NCBI RefSeq assembly: GCF_023008165.1
Contig: NZ_JAKQZA010000003.1
Span: forward strand, 186,001-250,000
Length of the DNA stretch: 64,000 nucleotides
Source: Kordiimonas laminariae
Lineage (GTDB): Bacteria; Pseudomonadota; Alphaproteobacteria; Sphingomonadales; Kordiimonadaceae
Direction of reading: 5' to 3'
Shown here piece after piece: positions 17,879 through 26,283 of the stretch (position 1 is the stretch's first letter; every line of letters starts with the position of its first letter). Under the pieces are notes generated by a model, which saw only the letters and a list, made by a program, of their open reading frames with translations, made no database searches and was not told the DNA's origin. The position numbers were made by a program, and so were the translations under genes.

Positions 17879-19131
17879 ATAAAGTAGCTAAGATGCCACT
17901 CAAGTTCGTCCTTACCGATAGGATATTTATCGCCATCTTTACCACTTAGAAGCTGCGCGGTAGGAACAAGGGCGAACTTGGTCTGCAGTTCATAGGCTGT
18001 TCGCATTTTCAGTTCAGCTCGCCACGCAAGTGCCGTAACAGCACGGCCGCTTTTTGAATGAATGATCTGCCTGATTGTCATGGCAGGCAAATCAGCCATA
18101 ACAGCTAAACACTGGATCAGAAGTTCGCGGCGATTTTCGTTAACCTGTTCTATAACGAATTTATCATTCAACATGCCGCGGCTATAATAATCCTGTGCGG
18201 TTTTAGCTAGATTTGCCTCTTCACTTTCACCAACGCGTTCATTTTCAATGCGTTCTCGAACCCGATCAAGCAATTCTTCTGCCTGTGTTTCATCAAGCTC
18301 TGACTGTTCCATCATTGAATGGACAAGCGCAGATGCTACAAATCCAGCGATGCGTTTCATTGCTCTGATAGAAAGCTGTGGTCTTAGTGCAAGAGGCTTG
18401 TGCAGGTCCTCAACCGATTCCGCCTGTGAGATAATCTGATCAAGCGTGTCTTCCCGAATTTGCGCATTTTTGTTGGTAAGCAATGCCGCGATAGCTGGGA
18501 TTTCCAAACTCGCTGCAATATCATCCGCGACAACTTCAGAAACAAATTCACGGTTAGCAATTGCCTCAAGCGCAGTACCTGTTGCACCTGCAGCTATAAT
18601 TTCCCGCAAATCATCATCATTAAGCATTGGGGAATATTGAAGGATCGGCCCACAAACAATGGCTTCCATATCCCTAGCAAGCTTGTCCACAACATGCTTT
18701 GGTACATTGGTCGCAGATTTAATTTCCTCAGCAATAACAGCACGCACCTTAGGTAACTGATCCTGCGCCAATTCCTCCATAACTTTGATGGTTTTCTCTT
18801 GGAGCGCCGTACGTTCACCACTTTCAAGCCCTGGAACAATGCGGCCAATTTTGCGAGCTAGTTCTTCACGTACTTCTTCATCGTCATCATTCTGAAGAAT
18901 TTCGTCTGCCTGCACGGGTGCAGAAGGGTTTTGCGCAATTAATTTGCGAACCTCTGGCGATTTATCTTCCGCCAGATAATAAAGCACCTCTGGACGTGCA
19001 TCTTTTCTCGAAGCCAGTAGCAAACGTTCCTGATCGCTCCCCTGCTCGAGGATTTTTTCCTCATCTGCCTTGGAGAGTTTTTCTGGTAGTTTCTTTTGCC
19101 CACCAAGCATGGATTTTAATTTATCTAACAT
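17866..19131 (-). CDS. DUF2336 domain-containing protein
   Basis: 421 residues, soluble and mostly helical. The alphaproteobacterial DUF2336 region fills the centre, built of HEAT-like helical repeats (VLYYLAEDKSPEVRKLIAQNP, ELARKIGRIVPGL, KVRAVIAEEIK) and ending with RPQLSIRAMKRIAGFV and SGRAVTALAWRAELKMR. Function unknown; members have been linked to signalling and surface or motility regulation in a few alphaproteobacteria. The gene lies nine bases downstream of a diguanylate cyclase gene on the same strand, which suggests a shared cyclic-di-GMP context. Confidence 0.85.
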   Translation of the reverse strand: MLDKLKSMLGGQKKLPEKLSKADEEKILEQGSDQERLLLASRKDARPEVLYYLAEDKSPEVRKLIAQNPSAPVQADEILQNDDDEEVREELARKIGRIVPGLESGERTALQEKTIKVMEELAQDQLPKVRAVIAEEIKSATNVPKHVVDKLARDMEAIVCGPILQYSPMLNDDDLREIIAAGATGTALEAIANREFVSEVVADDIAASLEIPAIAALLTNKNAQIREDTLDQIISQAESVEDLHKPLALRPQLSIRAMKRIAGFVASALVHSMMEQSELDETQAEELLDRVRERIENERVGESEEANLAKTAQDYYSRGMLNDKFVIEQVNENRRELLIQCLAVMADLPAMTIRQIIHSKSGRAVTALAWRAELKMRTAYELQTKFALVPTAQLLSGKDGDKYPIGKDELEWHLSYFIDQS

Positions 19132-19140
19132 AGTATGCCC

Positions 19141-20787
19141 CTACGCCTCTTCTGGCGCCCCCGCAAATGCAATGTCATTTTTACCGGTTTTCTTAACATC
19201 ATATAGAGCGGCATCAGCACGTGCTGCCAAAACATCAAAGGCTAAATCAACACCAGGCACTGACTTGCAAATGCCAATAGATGCACCAAGCCTTAGATGC
19301 GCTCCATTAATTTTCTCTCGGATTGATGGCATATAATCGATCAACTCACGGGCTTTCACCGCGGCTGTTTCCTCATCAACATCCTCAATCCAGAGAACAA
19401 ATTCATCTCCACCCATTCGACCTGCCAAATCACATGGCCTGATGATGGACTGCATTTTCTCAGCCACCAAACAGATGGCATCATCCCCGGCATTATGACC
19501 GAGGGTATCATTCACTTCTTTAAAGTGATCAAGATCAATAAACACCATGCAACCAGACTGCTTGGTTCTCGATTGGTGTTTTAGCCGTGCTTCCACGCCT
19601 TCCCGCATCGCTCTGCGGTTTAGAAGATCAGTTAACTCATCTTTGCTGGACAGGCGATATAAGCGGTCAATCAGCTTTGCCTTACCAAACGCTGCGGTCA
19701 GAACATCAGCGATATCCGCCAGCAGTTCTTTTTCAAGATCAGACCATGGGCTAATCGTTGTATCGCGGCTGATAATTACCATACCCACATCTTCACCAGC
19801 GCTCTCTAGCTGGATAACAAGATGGCCACGGCTATCAATATTGATTTCGTGCACACCGCTATCCGCGCCCGAAAGGCTTTCCCAGATACTATCCAGATCA
19901 AGTTCTTCATCTAGATCACCGCAAATGGAAGCAGGCACCAAGCCTTCTTTATATTTCTTGAGCACTGACCATACGAGATCAGCTCTCATCACCTGAATAA
20001 GTTCTTTGGATGCGTTATCAAGCAGGTCTTGTGAGTTCTCAGTGCTGTTCAGGATTTGTGTGATCCGCTGTTGCACTGAAAGCCGTAGATTATCCAATCT
20101 TGTCTTGCGCTCGGCTTCGATCCGCTCTGTTACATCCCGGCACGAACCGCGCACAGCAACTATTTTACCCTCTTCATCGATCACAGGTTCAACCGCGAAA
20201 GAGGCATAACGTTTGATACCTGCAATTTCCGTAGAAACGCCATCCATATGTTTTTGAACTTGCTGGGTAAAAGGGCTACGGCCCGGCGCATTGTCCTTTG
20301 GCCAAAATACTGAATGAGCATCCTTACCGATCCAGCTTTCAGTTTTTTCGCCAAAGGCAACAGCCGGGGAAACAAACTTAAACCGACCAAGTGGGTCAAC
20401 CTCAAAGGAAAAATCAACCGCTGAATCAAGAAGCCCCTTAAGCATCGCCCGGCTTTCAATAAGCGCCTCTGTCATTTGATCAGCTAAGGTTGTTTCGCGC
20501 GCTACAAAAAACGCCCCGCCTTCATAGGGCGTTACAACAATCCAGCATTTGATATGACGTTCATCAGCCAGCCTGAACTCCTGAGGCTCCTGTGAGACAC
20601 TAACCTGCTCATAGGCATCAAGAAAGGCCGGATACCCTTCTTCCCAAAGACTAACAAGGCTTTCAGACGTGTCTGACTGGGCAACAAGCGCCTTACGCTT
20701 ATCCACATAAATGGCACAAATGTCGCTTTCATCCAGCACCAATTTTGATCGCCCTAAACTCTTGAACAAACTCACTATGTTCACCAA
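19141..20787 (-). CDS. PAS-GGDEF diguanylate cyclase
   Basis: 548 residues, no membrane segment. An N-terminal sensor-like region (1-110) is followed by a PAS/PAC domain (about 110-235, with FKFVSPAVAFGEKTESWIG and GSCRDVTERIEAERK), a GAF-like region (about 240-370) and a C-terminal GGDEF domain (about 385-540). The catalytic loop is intact, RMGGDEFVLW, and LTDLLNRRAM and FIDLDHFKEVND are typical. It should make cyclic di-GMP. No RxxD inhibitory site was confirmed. It is the first gene of a pair with the DUF2336 gene. Confidence 0.9.
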   Translation of the reverse strand: MVNIVSLFKSLGRSKLVLDESDICAIYVDKRKALVAQSDTSESLVSLWEEGYPAFLDAYEQVSVSQEPQEFRLADERHIKCWIVVTPYEGGAFFVARETTLADQMTEALIESRAMLKGLLDSAVDFSFEVDPLGRFKFVSPAVAFGEKTESWIGKDAHSVFWPKDNAPGRSPFTQQVQKHMDGVSTEIAGIKRYASFAVEPVIDEEGKIVAVRGSCRDVTERIEAERKTRLDNLRLSVQQRITQILNSTENSQDLLDNASKELIQVMRADLVWSVLKKYKEGLVPASICGDLDEELDLDSIWESLSGADSGVHEINIDSRGHLVIQLESAGEDVGMVIISRDTTISPWSDLEKELLADIADVLTAAFGKAKLIDRLYRLSSKDELTDLLNRRAMREGVEARLKHQSRTKQSGCMVFIDLDHFKEVNDTLGHNAGDDAICLVAEKMQSIIRPCDLAGRMGGDEFVLWIEDVDEETAAVKARELIDYMPSIREKINGAHLRLGASIGICKSVPGVDLAFDVLAARADAALYDVKKTGKNDIAFAGAPEEA

Positions 20788-20894
20788 TCCCCATCAGAAA
20801 ATAACAATAGTTTGACACTAAATTATAAATTGTCACTGTATCGTTAACTTTCTTGCTATAGATTAAATAAAAATGAAGACAGTTACGGATACAC

Positions 20895-21587
20895 ATGCTG
20901 AATTATAATAAAGTCGAATTTCATCCCACCCTTTCCGATAACAGAGACACGTGGGTGTTTGATTTAGACAACACTCTTTATGCCGCAGAATGTAACCTCT
21001 TTGATCAGGTTGACCAGAAAATCAGTGATTTCGTGCAGAACTTTCTGGGCATTGAACGTGAAGAAGCTCGGAAAATTCAGAAACAATATCTACTGGAAAA
21101 CGGTACGACACTAAATGGGTTGATGACCCACCATAACGTAGACCCGGAAGAATATCTTTCGTTCGTACATGATATTGATTTCAGTCCCATCGAGCGTGAT
21201 GAGAAACTAATATCTGCCATTCAAGAACTTGATGGCCGCAAACTGGTTTTTACAAATGCAGACAAACCTTACGCCACCAACATTATGAAGCGGCTCGGCA
21301 TTCATGATCTATTTGAAGATATCTTCGGCATAGTAGAGGGTGACCTGAAACCAAAGCCTGACATGGCTGTATATGAAAAGTTCGTCAAAACCTATGATTT
21401 TGACCCTAATAAAGCTGTTATGTTCGAAGACATGGTCAGAAACCTCAAACCAGCCCACCAATTAGGTATGGGCACTGTATGGATTAATACAGGCAGTGTG
21501 TGGGGCGAAGCTGATTATGATGCTGATATCGTACACGCAGAAACCAATAATCTTGCCACATGGCTGCATGCATACCTAAACCGCTAA
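20895..21587 (+). CDS. HAD-family pyrimidine 5'-nucleotidase
   Basis: 230 residues of the HAD superfamily. Motif I is VFDLDNTLYAAECNLF, motif II VFTNADKPYATN, motif III KPKPDMAVYEKF, and motif IV FEDMVRNLKPAHQLGMGTVWI. This set, with FDQVDQKISDFV after motif I, marks the pyrimidine 5'-nucleotidase (SDT1/PhoMer-like) group that is usually found beside dapD in alphaproteobacteria. It removes phosphate from pyrimidine nucleotides; a house-cleaning role is plausible. Same strand as dapD but separated by 145 bases with palindromes. Confidence 0.9.
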   Translation: MLNYNKVEFHPTLSDNRDTWVFDLDNTLYAAECNLFDQVDQKISDFVQNFLGIEREEARKIQKQYLLENGTTLNGLMTHHNVDPEEYLSFVHDIDFSPIERDEKLISAIQELDGRKLVFTNADKPYATNIMKRLGIHDLFEDIFGIVEGDLKPKPDMAVYEKFVKTYDFDPNKAVMFEDMVRNLKPAHQLGMGTVWINTGSVWGEADYDADIVHAETNNLATWLHAYLNR

Positions 21588-21666
21588 GCCTTTTATTAAG
21601 CGATACGCAAGTTATTCTATTGCTCACATTATGCTGAGCCAATTGACTCAAACAAAGTGAACGTTA

Positions 21667-21710
21667 TTGTTCATCAAAATTTTGATGAACAAATTGGAAT
21701 AGAATTCCAA
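21667..21710. repeat. Two adjoining inverted repeats in the dapD leader
   Basis: Positions 21667-21692 are a perfect 26-base palindrome (half-site TTGTTCATCAAAA followed by its complement). One base further, TTGGAAT (21694-21700), AGA, ATTCCAA (21704-21710) is a second stem. TGAAC just upstream (21658-21662) can also pair with GTTCA inside the first palindrome. There is no T-run, so an operator or leader structure for dapD is more likely than a terminator. Confidence 0.6.
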
Positions 21711-21732
21711 GACTAACCCAATGGGAAGCCAC

Positions 21733-22578
21733 ATGAGTTACGCTGATTTAGAAAACACCATCTCAAATGCTTTCGAAGCGCGCGATACAATTAACGGTCA
21801 GACAACCGGCGAAGTACGCGATGCAGTGAATGAAGCTCTTAATCTTCTGGATAGCGGTAAAGCCCGCGTTGCATCCAAAGAAGGCGGCGAATGGAAAGTG
21901 CATCAGTGGCTCAAGAAAGCAGTACTACTTTCATTCCGCCTGAACGATATGGAAATGATCGCTGGCGGCCCTGGTGAAAATACTAATTGGTGGGACAAAG
22001 TACCAAGCAAATTTGAAGGCTGGAGTGCTGATGACTTCGCAGCATCTGGTTTCCGTGCAGTGCCGGGAGCAATCGTACGTAAATCAGCACATATCTCCAA
22101 AGGCGCTGTACTTATGCCATCTTTCGTGAACCTTGGTGCTTTTGTTGGTGAAGGCACAATGGTTGATACATGGACAACGGTTGGCTCCTGCGCACAAATT
22201 GGTGCAAACGTTCACCTTTCAGGCGGCGTAGGCATTGGCGGAGTACTTGAACCACTTCAAGCTGGCCCGGTTATCATTGAAGATAACTGTTTCATTGGTG
22301 CACGTAGTGAAATCGCTGAAGGTGTTGTTGTAGAAGAAGGCGCCGTTGTTTCCATGGGCGTTTACATCGGCGCTTCCACCAAAATCGTTGACCGCGAAAC
22401 CGGCGAAGTATTCATGGGCCGTGTACCGGCATACAGTGTAGTTGTACCGGGTACACTTCCGGGCAAACCACTACCAGACGGCACACCTGGCCCGAACCTA
22501 TATTGTGCTGTTATCGTGAAGCGTGTTGACGAACGTACACGTTCTAAAACTTCCATCAACGAGCTACTAAGAGACTAA
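21733..22578 (+). CDS. dapD: Tetrahydrodipicolinate N-succinyltransferase
   Basis: 281 residues from the ATG at 21733, which has GGGAAG five bases upstream and gives the usual start [18 protein letters not shown]; an earlier in-frame ATG at 21721 overlaps this ribosome site. The central left-handed beta-helix of hexapeptide repeats is clear ([46 protein letters not shown]). It transfers succinyl from succinyl-CoA in the diaminopimelate/lysine pathway. dapE follows after six bases, so the two form an operon. Confidence 0.97.
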   Translation: MSYADLENTISNAFEARDTINGQTTGEVRDAVNEALNLLDSGKARVASKEGGEWKVHQWLKKAVLLSFRLNDMEMIAGGPGENTNWWDKVPSKFEGWSADDFAASGFRAVPGAIVRKSAHISKGAVLMPSFVNLGAFVGEGTMVDTWTTVGSCAQIGANVHLSGGVGIGGVLEPLQAGPVIIEDNCFIGARSEIAEGVVVEEGAVVSMGVYIGASTKIVDRETGEVFMGRVPAYSVVVPGTLPGKPLPDGTPGPNLYCAVIVKRVDERTRSKTSINELLRD

Positions 22579-22584
22579 TATCGC

Positions 22585-23733
22585 ATGGCAATTGTTGACG
22601 CACTTGAACTTTCTCAAGCCCTGATCCGCCACGAAAGTGTAACACCTGATAAAGGTGATGCACTTGATACGCTAGCCTATCACCTTGAGAAAATGGGTTT
22701 TGCTTGCCACAAGATGGTGTTTGAAGAAGAAGGGACAGATCCTGTCCCTAACCTTTACGCACGCCTTGGCACAAGTTCACCCAACTTCTGCTTTGCAGGC
22801 CACACAGATGTAGTGCCTGTTGGAGCTGCAAACCGCTGGAGCGTTGACCCATTCGCGGCAGAAGTGAAAGACGGGCAGTTATGGGGCCGTGGTGCTTCAG
22901 ACATGAAAGCTGCCATCGCTTCTTTCGTCTCTGCAGTTAGCCGCTTCCTTGATAAGAACAACGGAGAGTTCAGAGGCTCTCTCTCTCTTCTTATTACCGG
23001 AGATGAGGAAGGCCCTGCAGTGAACGGTACCACCAAGGTGCTCGACTGGATGGAAGAGCGCGGCGAGAAGATTGATCTTTGTCTTGTTGGCGAACCAACA
23101 AACCCGCAAGAACTTGGGCAGATGATCAAAGTTGGCCGCCGTGGTAGCCTCCACGGCATGATCACGGTTGACGGTACACAAGGTCATGTTGCTTATCCGA
23201 ATGTTGCTCATAACCCGATCCCGGACATGGTGAAGGTTCTGGCAGAACTGAATAAGGAACCACTCGATGCTGGAAACGAACGTTTCCAACCATCAAACCT
23301 AGAAATCGTAAACGTGCATGTGGGCAACGAAAGCCATAATGTTATCCCGGCAGAGGCGCATGCGCGCTTTAATGTACGCTTTAACAATGAATTTACACCT
23401 GAAAGCCTGCAAGAGGAACTCATCCGCCGTATGGATCGTGCTGGTGTAGGTTATAAGATTGACTGGTGGCTATCTGGCGACAGTTTCCTTACACCAGAGT
23501 GCTCATTATCCACAGCTGTCGCAGATGCTGCTGAAAAGCACACAGGTCGCAGGCCTGAACTTTCGACAACAGGCGGCACGTCAGATGCACGTTTCATTAA
23601 AAACATGTGTCCCGTAGTGGAATTTGGCCTCGTGGGCGCAACAATGCATAAAATTGATGAACATGTTGCTGTAAGTGATATTGAGACGATCACTGATATC
23701 TATGAAGATGTGATTAACACATTGGTAAAATAA
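22585..23733 (+). CDS. dapE: Succinyl-diaminopimelate desuccinylase
   Basis: 382 residues, M20 peptidase family. Zinc ligands lie in FAGHTDVVPVG (His and the Asp/Glu set), GRGASDMKAA, TGDEEGPAVNGT with the catalytic Glu pair, and near the C-terminus ATMHKIDEHV. The dimerisation domain (about 180-290) is intact. It releases diaminopimelate from its N-succinyl form after DapD and DapC. It ends the dapDE operon and is followed directly by a strong terminator. Confidence 0.97.
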   Translation: MAIVDALELSQALIRHESVTPDKGDALDTLAYHLEKMGFACHKMVFEEEGTDPVPNLYARLGTSSPNFCFAGHTDVVPVGAANRWSVDPFAAEVKDGQLWGRGASDMKAAIASFVSAVSRFLDKNNGEFRGSLSLLITGDEEGPAVNGTTKVLDWMEERGEKIDLCLVGEPTNPQELGQMIKVGRRGSLHGMITVDGTQGHVAYPNVAHNPIPDMVKVLAELNKEPLDAGNERFQPSNLEIVNVHVGNESHNVIPAEAHARFNVRFNNEFTPESLQEELIRRMDRAGVGYKIDWWLSGDSFLTPECSLSTAVADAAEKHTGRRPELSTTGGTSDARFIKNMCPVVEFGLVGATMHKIDEHVAVSDIETITDIYEDVINTLVK

Positions 23734-23737
23734 GTCA

Positions 23738-23776
23738 GTTTGCTCGAATCAAATTTTCCGATTCGGGCAAACTTTT
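23738..23776 (+). terminator. Rho-independent terminator after dapE
   Basis: A 13-bp stem, GTTTGCTCGAATC at 23738-23750 and GATTCGGGCAAAC at 23760-23772 with one mismatched position, and a nine-base loop, followed by TTTT. It begins four bases after the dapE stop. Confidence 0.88.
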
Positions 23777-24203
23777 AAGTACTTTTCCCACAAACTTATC
23801 CACAGGCCATACTTTCTTCGAAAAAATTTATTTTTCAACATTCGATGTAATTTTAAGAATGGAAAATATTGAATTTTAGAAATATTATTACCATCTTAAC
23901 CATAAGATTTGTAATCTTTAATTGTGTACAATCCTGTATAACGATAAGATAACAACTATAAAGAACAACGAATTTCTCAATATCAATAATTTTCCACAGA
24001 CAATTAACAAGCGATCTATCTTGTTTCATGCATCGTTATAAAAACATCATATTAAAGAGAAAATAAATCTAAATAATTGTATAAAAATAGCATTTTTTAG
24101 CAAACTTTCTATTTCCTGACATTTGAGTCAAATGCTTAAACCCACATTTTCTGTTATAGTATTTTTGGGACGGGTTAGGGTTAGAAACATAAGGAGGTCT
24201 TTT
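23777..24203. other. AT-rich intergenic region with DnaA-box-like sites and a candidate promoter
   Basis: No gene is seen in these 427 bases. GC is very low (10 of 60 bases at 23821-23880). TTATCCACA at 23796-23804 is a consensus DnaA box and TTTTCCACA at 23990-23998 fits TTWTNCACA on the same strand. CATTTGAGTCAAATG at 24120-24134 is a perfect odd palindrome, about 20 bases before a possible -10 box TATAGT (24155-24160). A strong AAGGAGG ribosome site ends the region. It may be a replication origin, a regulated promoter, or acquired DNA. Confidence 0.45.
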
Positions 24204-24521
24204 ATGGGACAGACTTATCGGATCGACCTGATAGACCGAAGTAAGAGAAAATATTCTCTCGGGTCGGTAACAAAGGAAAGCGTAAAATGCTCCGCAAGAC
24301 TTGGCGGTCAGGTTTGCGTTAACGGTGCTCTTCAAGCCGCACCTGTAGATAAGCAAGTTTATCTGAAAACGGCATCTACACACGGCGACATCATGAAACT
24401 CTCCATTTCTGATGATGAAGAAACTTTCCTTGGTAATTTTTGCCTTTCATTTTTTGATCCACAATCGCAGCGCGCCATTTTCCGGTCCGTTGGCGGTGTG
24501 AACATTCTTCATGAAGCATAA
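24204..24521 (+). CDS. Small protein of unknown function, tandem paralogue 1
   Basis: 105 residues from an ATG with a strong ribosome site (AAGGAGG, six bases upstream). No signal peptide, no membrane segment; alternating polar and hydrophobic residues suggest a beta-rich fold. The sequence aligns over its length with the next gene: Y-R/K-I near the start, LGS at about 20-22, QV-Y/F-LK in the middle, then GNF..S.FD and a final I-F-x-S-x-G. No family recognised. It stands after the AT-rich region and 23 bases before its paralogue, so they are probably co-transcribed. Confidence 0.65.
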   Translation: MGQTYRIDLIDRSKRKYSLGSVTKESVKCSARLGGQVCVNGALQAAPVDKQVYLKTASTHGDIMKLSISDDEETFLGNFCLSFFDPQSQRAIFRSVGGVNILHEA

Positions 24522-24544
24522 TTACATCAATACAGGCGTTAAAA

Positions 24545-24937
24545 ATGAATAATCACTATAAAATATATGTCCTTAAGGACGACGGCGAGAAGGTGTGCCT
24601 AGGCTCTATGGCTGGCAAACATATTACTTATAACAGATATAGCGAAGGAATGCTGATTGCTGCAGGAAAGCTTTGGAATACATCTGTGGAAAATCAGGTA
24701 TTTCTCAAGTTTGTAACCCAGTTTCACGATACAATTCCTCTGCGTTTTGAAAGCTCAGAAAATATCTTTGAAGGTAATTTTACCTTCAGCAACTTTGATG
24801 CTGAACTCAGTATCGTGATCTTTGGATCAGAAGGCCCTGTATATGAAACTGAACAAACTGCTGAAGATTTTGATGAAGACGATATAGGCATTCACCGAAA
24901 ATCTCGCGCTGAAGGTTCGCTAGAACTATCACATTAG
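24545..24937 (+). CDS. Small protein of unknown function, tandem paralogue 2
   Basis: 130 residues, paralogous to the preceding gene (shared LGS, QVFLK, HDTI-x-L, EGNF, FD and FGSEG positions), with an extra acidic tail of about 30 residues (TEQTAEDFDEDDIG) ending in a basic patch. Soluble and probably beta-rich. Divergence between the two copies is high while the pattern is kept, so the duplication is old. Function unknown. The stop codon overlaps the stop of the convergent GFA gene by four bases. Confidence 0.65.
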   Translation: MNNHYKIYVLKDDGEKVCLGSMAGKHITYNRYSEGMLIAAGKLWNTSVENQVFLKFVTQFHDTIPLRFESSENIFEGNFTFSNFDAELSIVIFGSEGPVYETEQTAEDFDEDDIGIHRKSRAEGSLELSH

Positions 24938-25311
24938 CGAATATCTTCCACGTTCTGCTCCCAGTTGGCGCCGTCAAACTCTGATACTTTCAGAGACGAA
25001 ATCGTACTGCGGTCTATGCAGTTAACATTGATTGACCAGCCATCAGGGTGGCTACGGGGAACATAAAAGCTTTTAACACCGCACTTGCTGCAGAACAGAT
25101 GCCGCGCCGTCTGGGTATTAAAGCGGTATTCGGTCAGCCTCTCTTCTCCCTTAAGAAGACGAAACTCTTCTTTAGTGGCAAAGAGATGCAGGAAACCTGT
25201 TTGGCTACACATACTGCAGGTACATGATAGTGCTGAAATATCCGCTGGAGCATCTACTTCAAACTGTACAGCACCACAATGGCACCCACCTTTGTGTGTC
25301 ACTTTATTCAT
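24934..25311 (-). CDS. GFA family protein (glutathione-dependent formaldehyde-activating-like)
   Basis: 125 residues. The GFA zinc pattern is intact: [25 protein letters not shown] and [20 protein letters not shown] supply Cys ligands for a structural and a catalytic zinc. The family includes glutathione-dependent formaldehyde-activating enzyme and CENP-V-like proteins, and most bacterial members have no known substrate, so Gfa activity should not be assumed. Its ATG overlaps the recR stop (ATGA), so it is read as the last gene of the dnaX-ybaB-recR operon. Confidence 0.88.
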   Translation of the reverse strand: MNKVTHKGGCHCGAVQFEVDAPADISALSCTCSMCSQTGFLHLFATKEEFRLLKGEERLTEYRFNTQTARHLFCSKCGVKSFYVPRSHPDGWSINVNCIDRSTISSLKVSEFDGANWEQNVEDIR

Positions 25312-25916
25312 GAACTTACACTTCCTCTGGCACGAAGTGCCGCAGCTAGGGTACCATCATCCAGATAGTCAAGCTCTCCACCCACAGGTACGCCGTGCGC
25401 AAGAGCAGTTACTTTTACATCAAATTCTTCAAGTTTTTCGGCAAGGTAGTGGCTTGTTGTCTGGCCATCAACTGTAGCATTGAGTGCGAGAATAACTTCG
25501 TCAATCTCACCACTGCGTACTCGCCCAATAAGACTATCGACTGTAAGATCATCAGGGCCAATGCCGTCCAGTGCTGAAAGCGTGCCTCCCAGCACGTGAT
25601 ACTGTCCCCGGAAAGTTTCACTTCGGTCCAGCGCCCATAGATCAGACACATCTTCAACAACGCATATGGTGGTACGGTCTCGCCTCACATCTTCGCAAAC
25701 ATGACAGGGATTATGGGTATCTATATTACTGCATACCTCACAGATCTGTACTGTATCCGCCACATTCATTAGTGCATGCGCAAGCGGCACCATCACACTA
25801 TCTCGCTTCTTTAGAAGCTGAAGTGTAGAGCGGCGTGCTGAACGGGGTCCAAGCCCTGGCAATTTTGCCAGAAGCTGGATTAAAGCATCAATATCACTTC
25901 CATGGGACTTGGGCAT
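25308..25916 (-). CDS. recR: Recombination protein RecR
   Basis: 202 residues. Helix-hairpin-helix near the start ([16 protein letters not shown]), a zinc finger [16 protein letters not shown] (about 57-72) and a Toprim domain with [15 protein letters not shown] and the closing [22 protein letters not shown]. RecR acts with RecF and RecO to load RecA at gaps. The order dnaX-ybaB-recR is conserved across bacteria. It lies 12 bases downstream of ybaB. Confidence 0.97.
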   Translation of the reverse strand: MPKSHGSDIDALIQLLAKLPGLGPRSARRSTLQLLKKRDSVMVPLAHALMNVADTVQICEVCSNIDTHNPCHVCEDVRRDRTTICVVEDVSDLWALDRSETFRGQYHVLGGTLSALDGIGPDDLTVDSLIGRVRSGEIDEVILALNATVDGQTTSHYLAEKLEEFDVKVTALAHGVPVGGELDYLDDGTLAAALRARGSVSS

Positions 25917-25928
25917 AAATGGTTTCCG

Positions 25929-26246
25929 TTAAAACGGCATCTTCATGCCGCCTAAATCAAGACCACCTGTAATATCTTTCATTTGGTTAGCGGCTGCATC
26001 TGCTACTTTGGCTTTCGCTTGATTATGCGCCGCCAGAATAAGGTCTTCGAGCACTTCGCGGTCTTCGCTGGAATATAGACTATCGTCAATCTTTACAGAC
26101 TTCATATCACCTTTGCCGCTCAGCACTACTTTCACAAGGCCAGCCCCAGCCACACCTTCAACTTCCATGTTATCAAGCTCAGCCTGCATATCGCCCATTT
26201 TGGCCTGCATTTCCTGCGCTTTTTTCAGCATTTCTGTCATTTTCAT
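25929..26246 (-). CDS. ybaB: YbaB/EbfC family nucleoid-associated protein
   Basis: 105 residues, full length for the family: an N-terminal helix MLKKAQEMQAKMGDMQAELD, a beta core (GLVKVVLSGKGDMKSVKID) and the C-terminal helix region ILAAHNQAKAKVADA. YbaB dimers bind DNA without strong sequence preference. It sits between dnaX and recR as in most bacteria, 38 bases after dnaX. Confidence 0.95.
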   Translation of the reverse strand: MKMTEMLKKAQEMQAKMGDMQAELDNMEVEGVAGAGLVKVVLSGKGDMKSVKIDDSLYSSEDREVLEDLILAAHNQAKAKVADAAANQMKDITGGLDLGGMKMPF

Positions 26247-26283
26247 TGTCGTCTATCCTTCACTTAAGCGCCACTTGATATCC

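Noticed and set aside
24172-24184. GGGTTAGGGTTAG, resembling a telomere repeat
   Set aside because: Only two units in a bacterial promoter leader; chance is enough to explain it.
23777-24203. Calling this region oriC outright
   Set aside because: Only two DnaA-like boxes, convergent flanking genes and no classical origin genes nearby; kept as a hypothesis.
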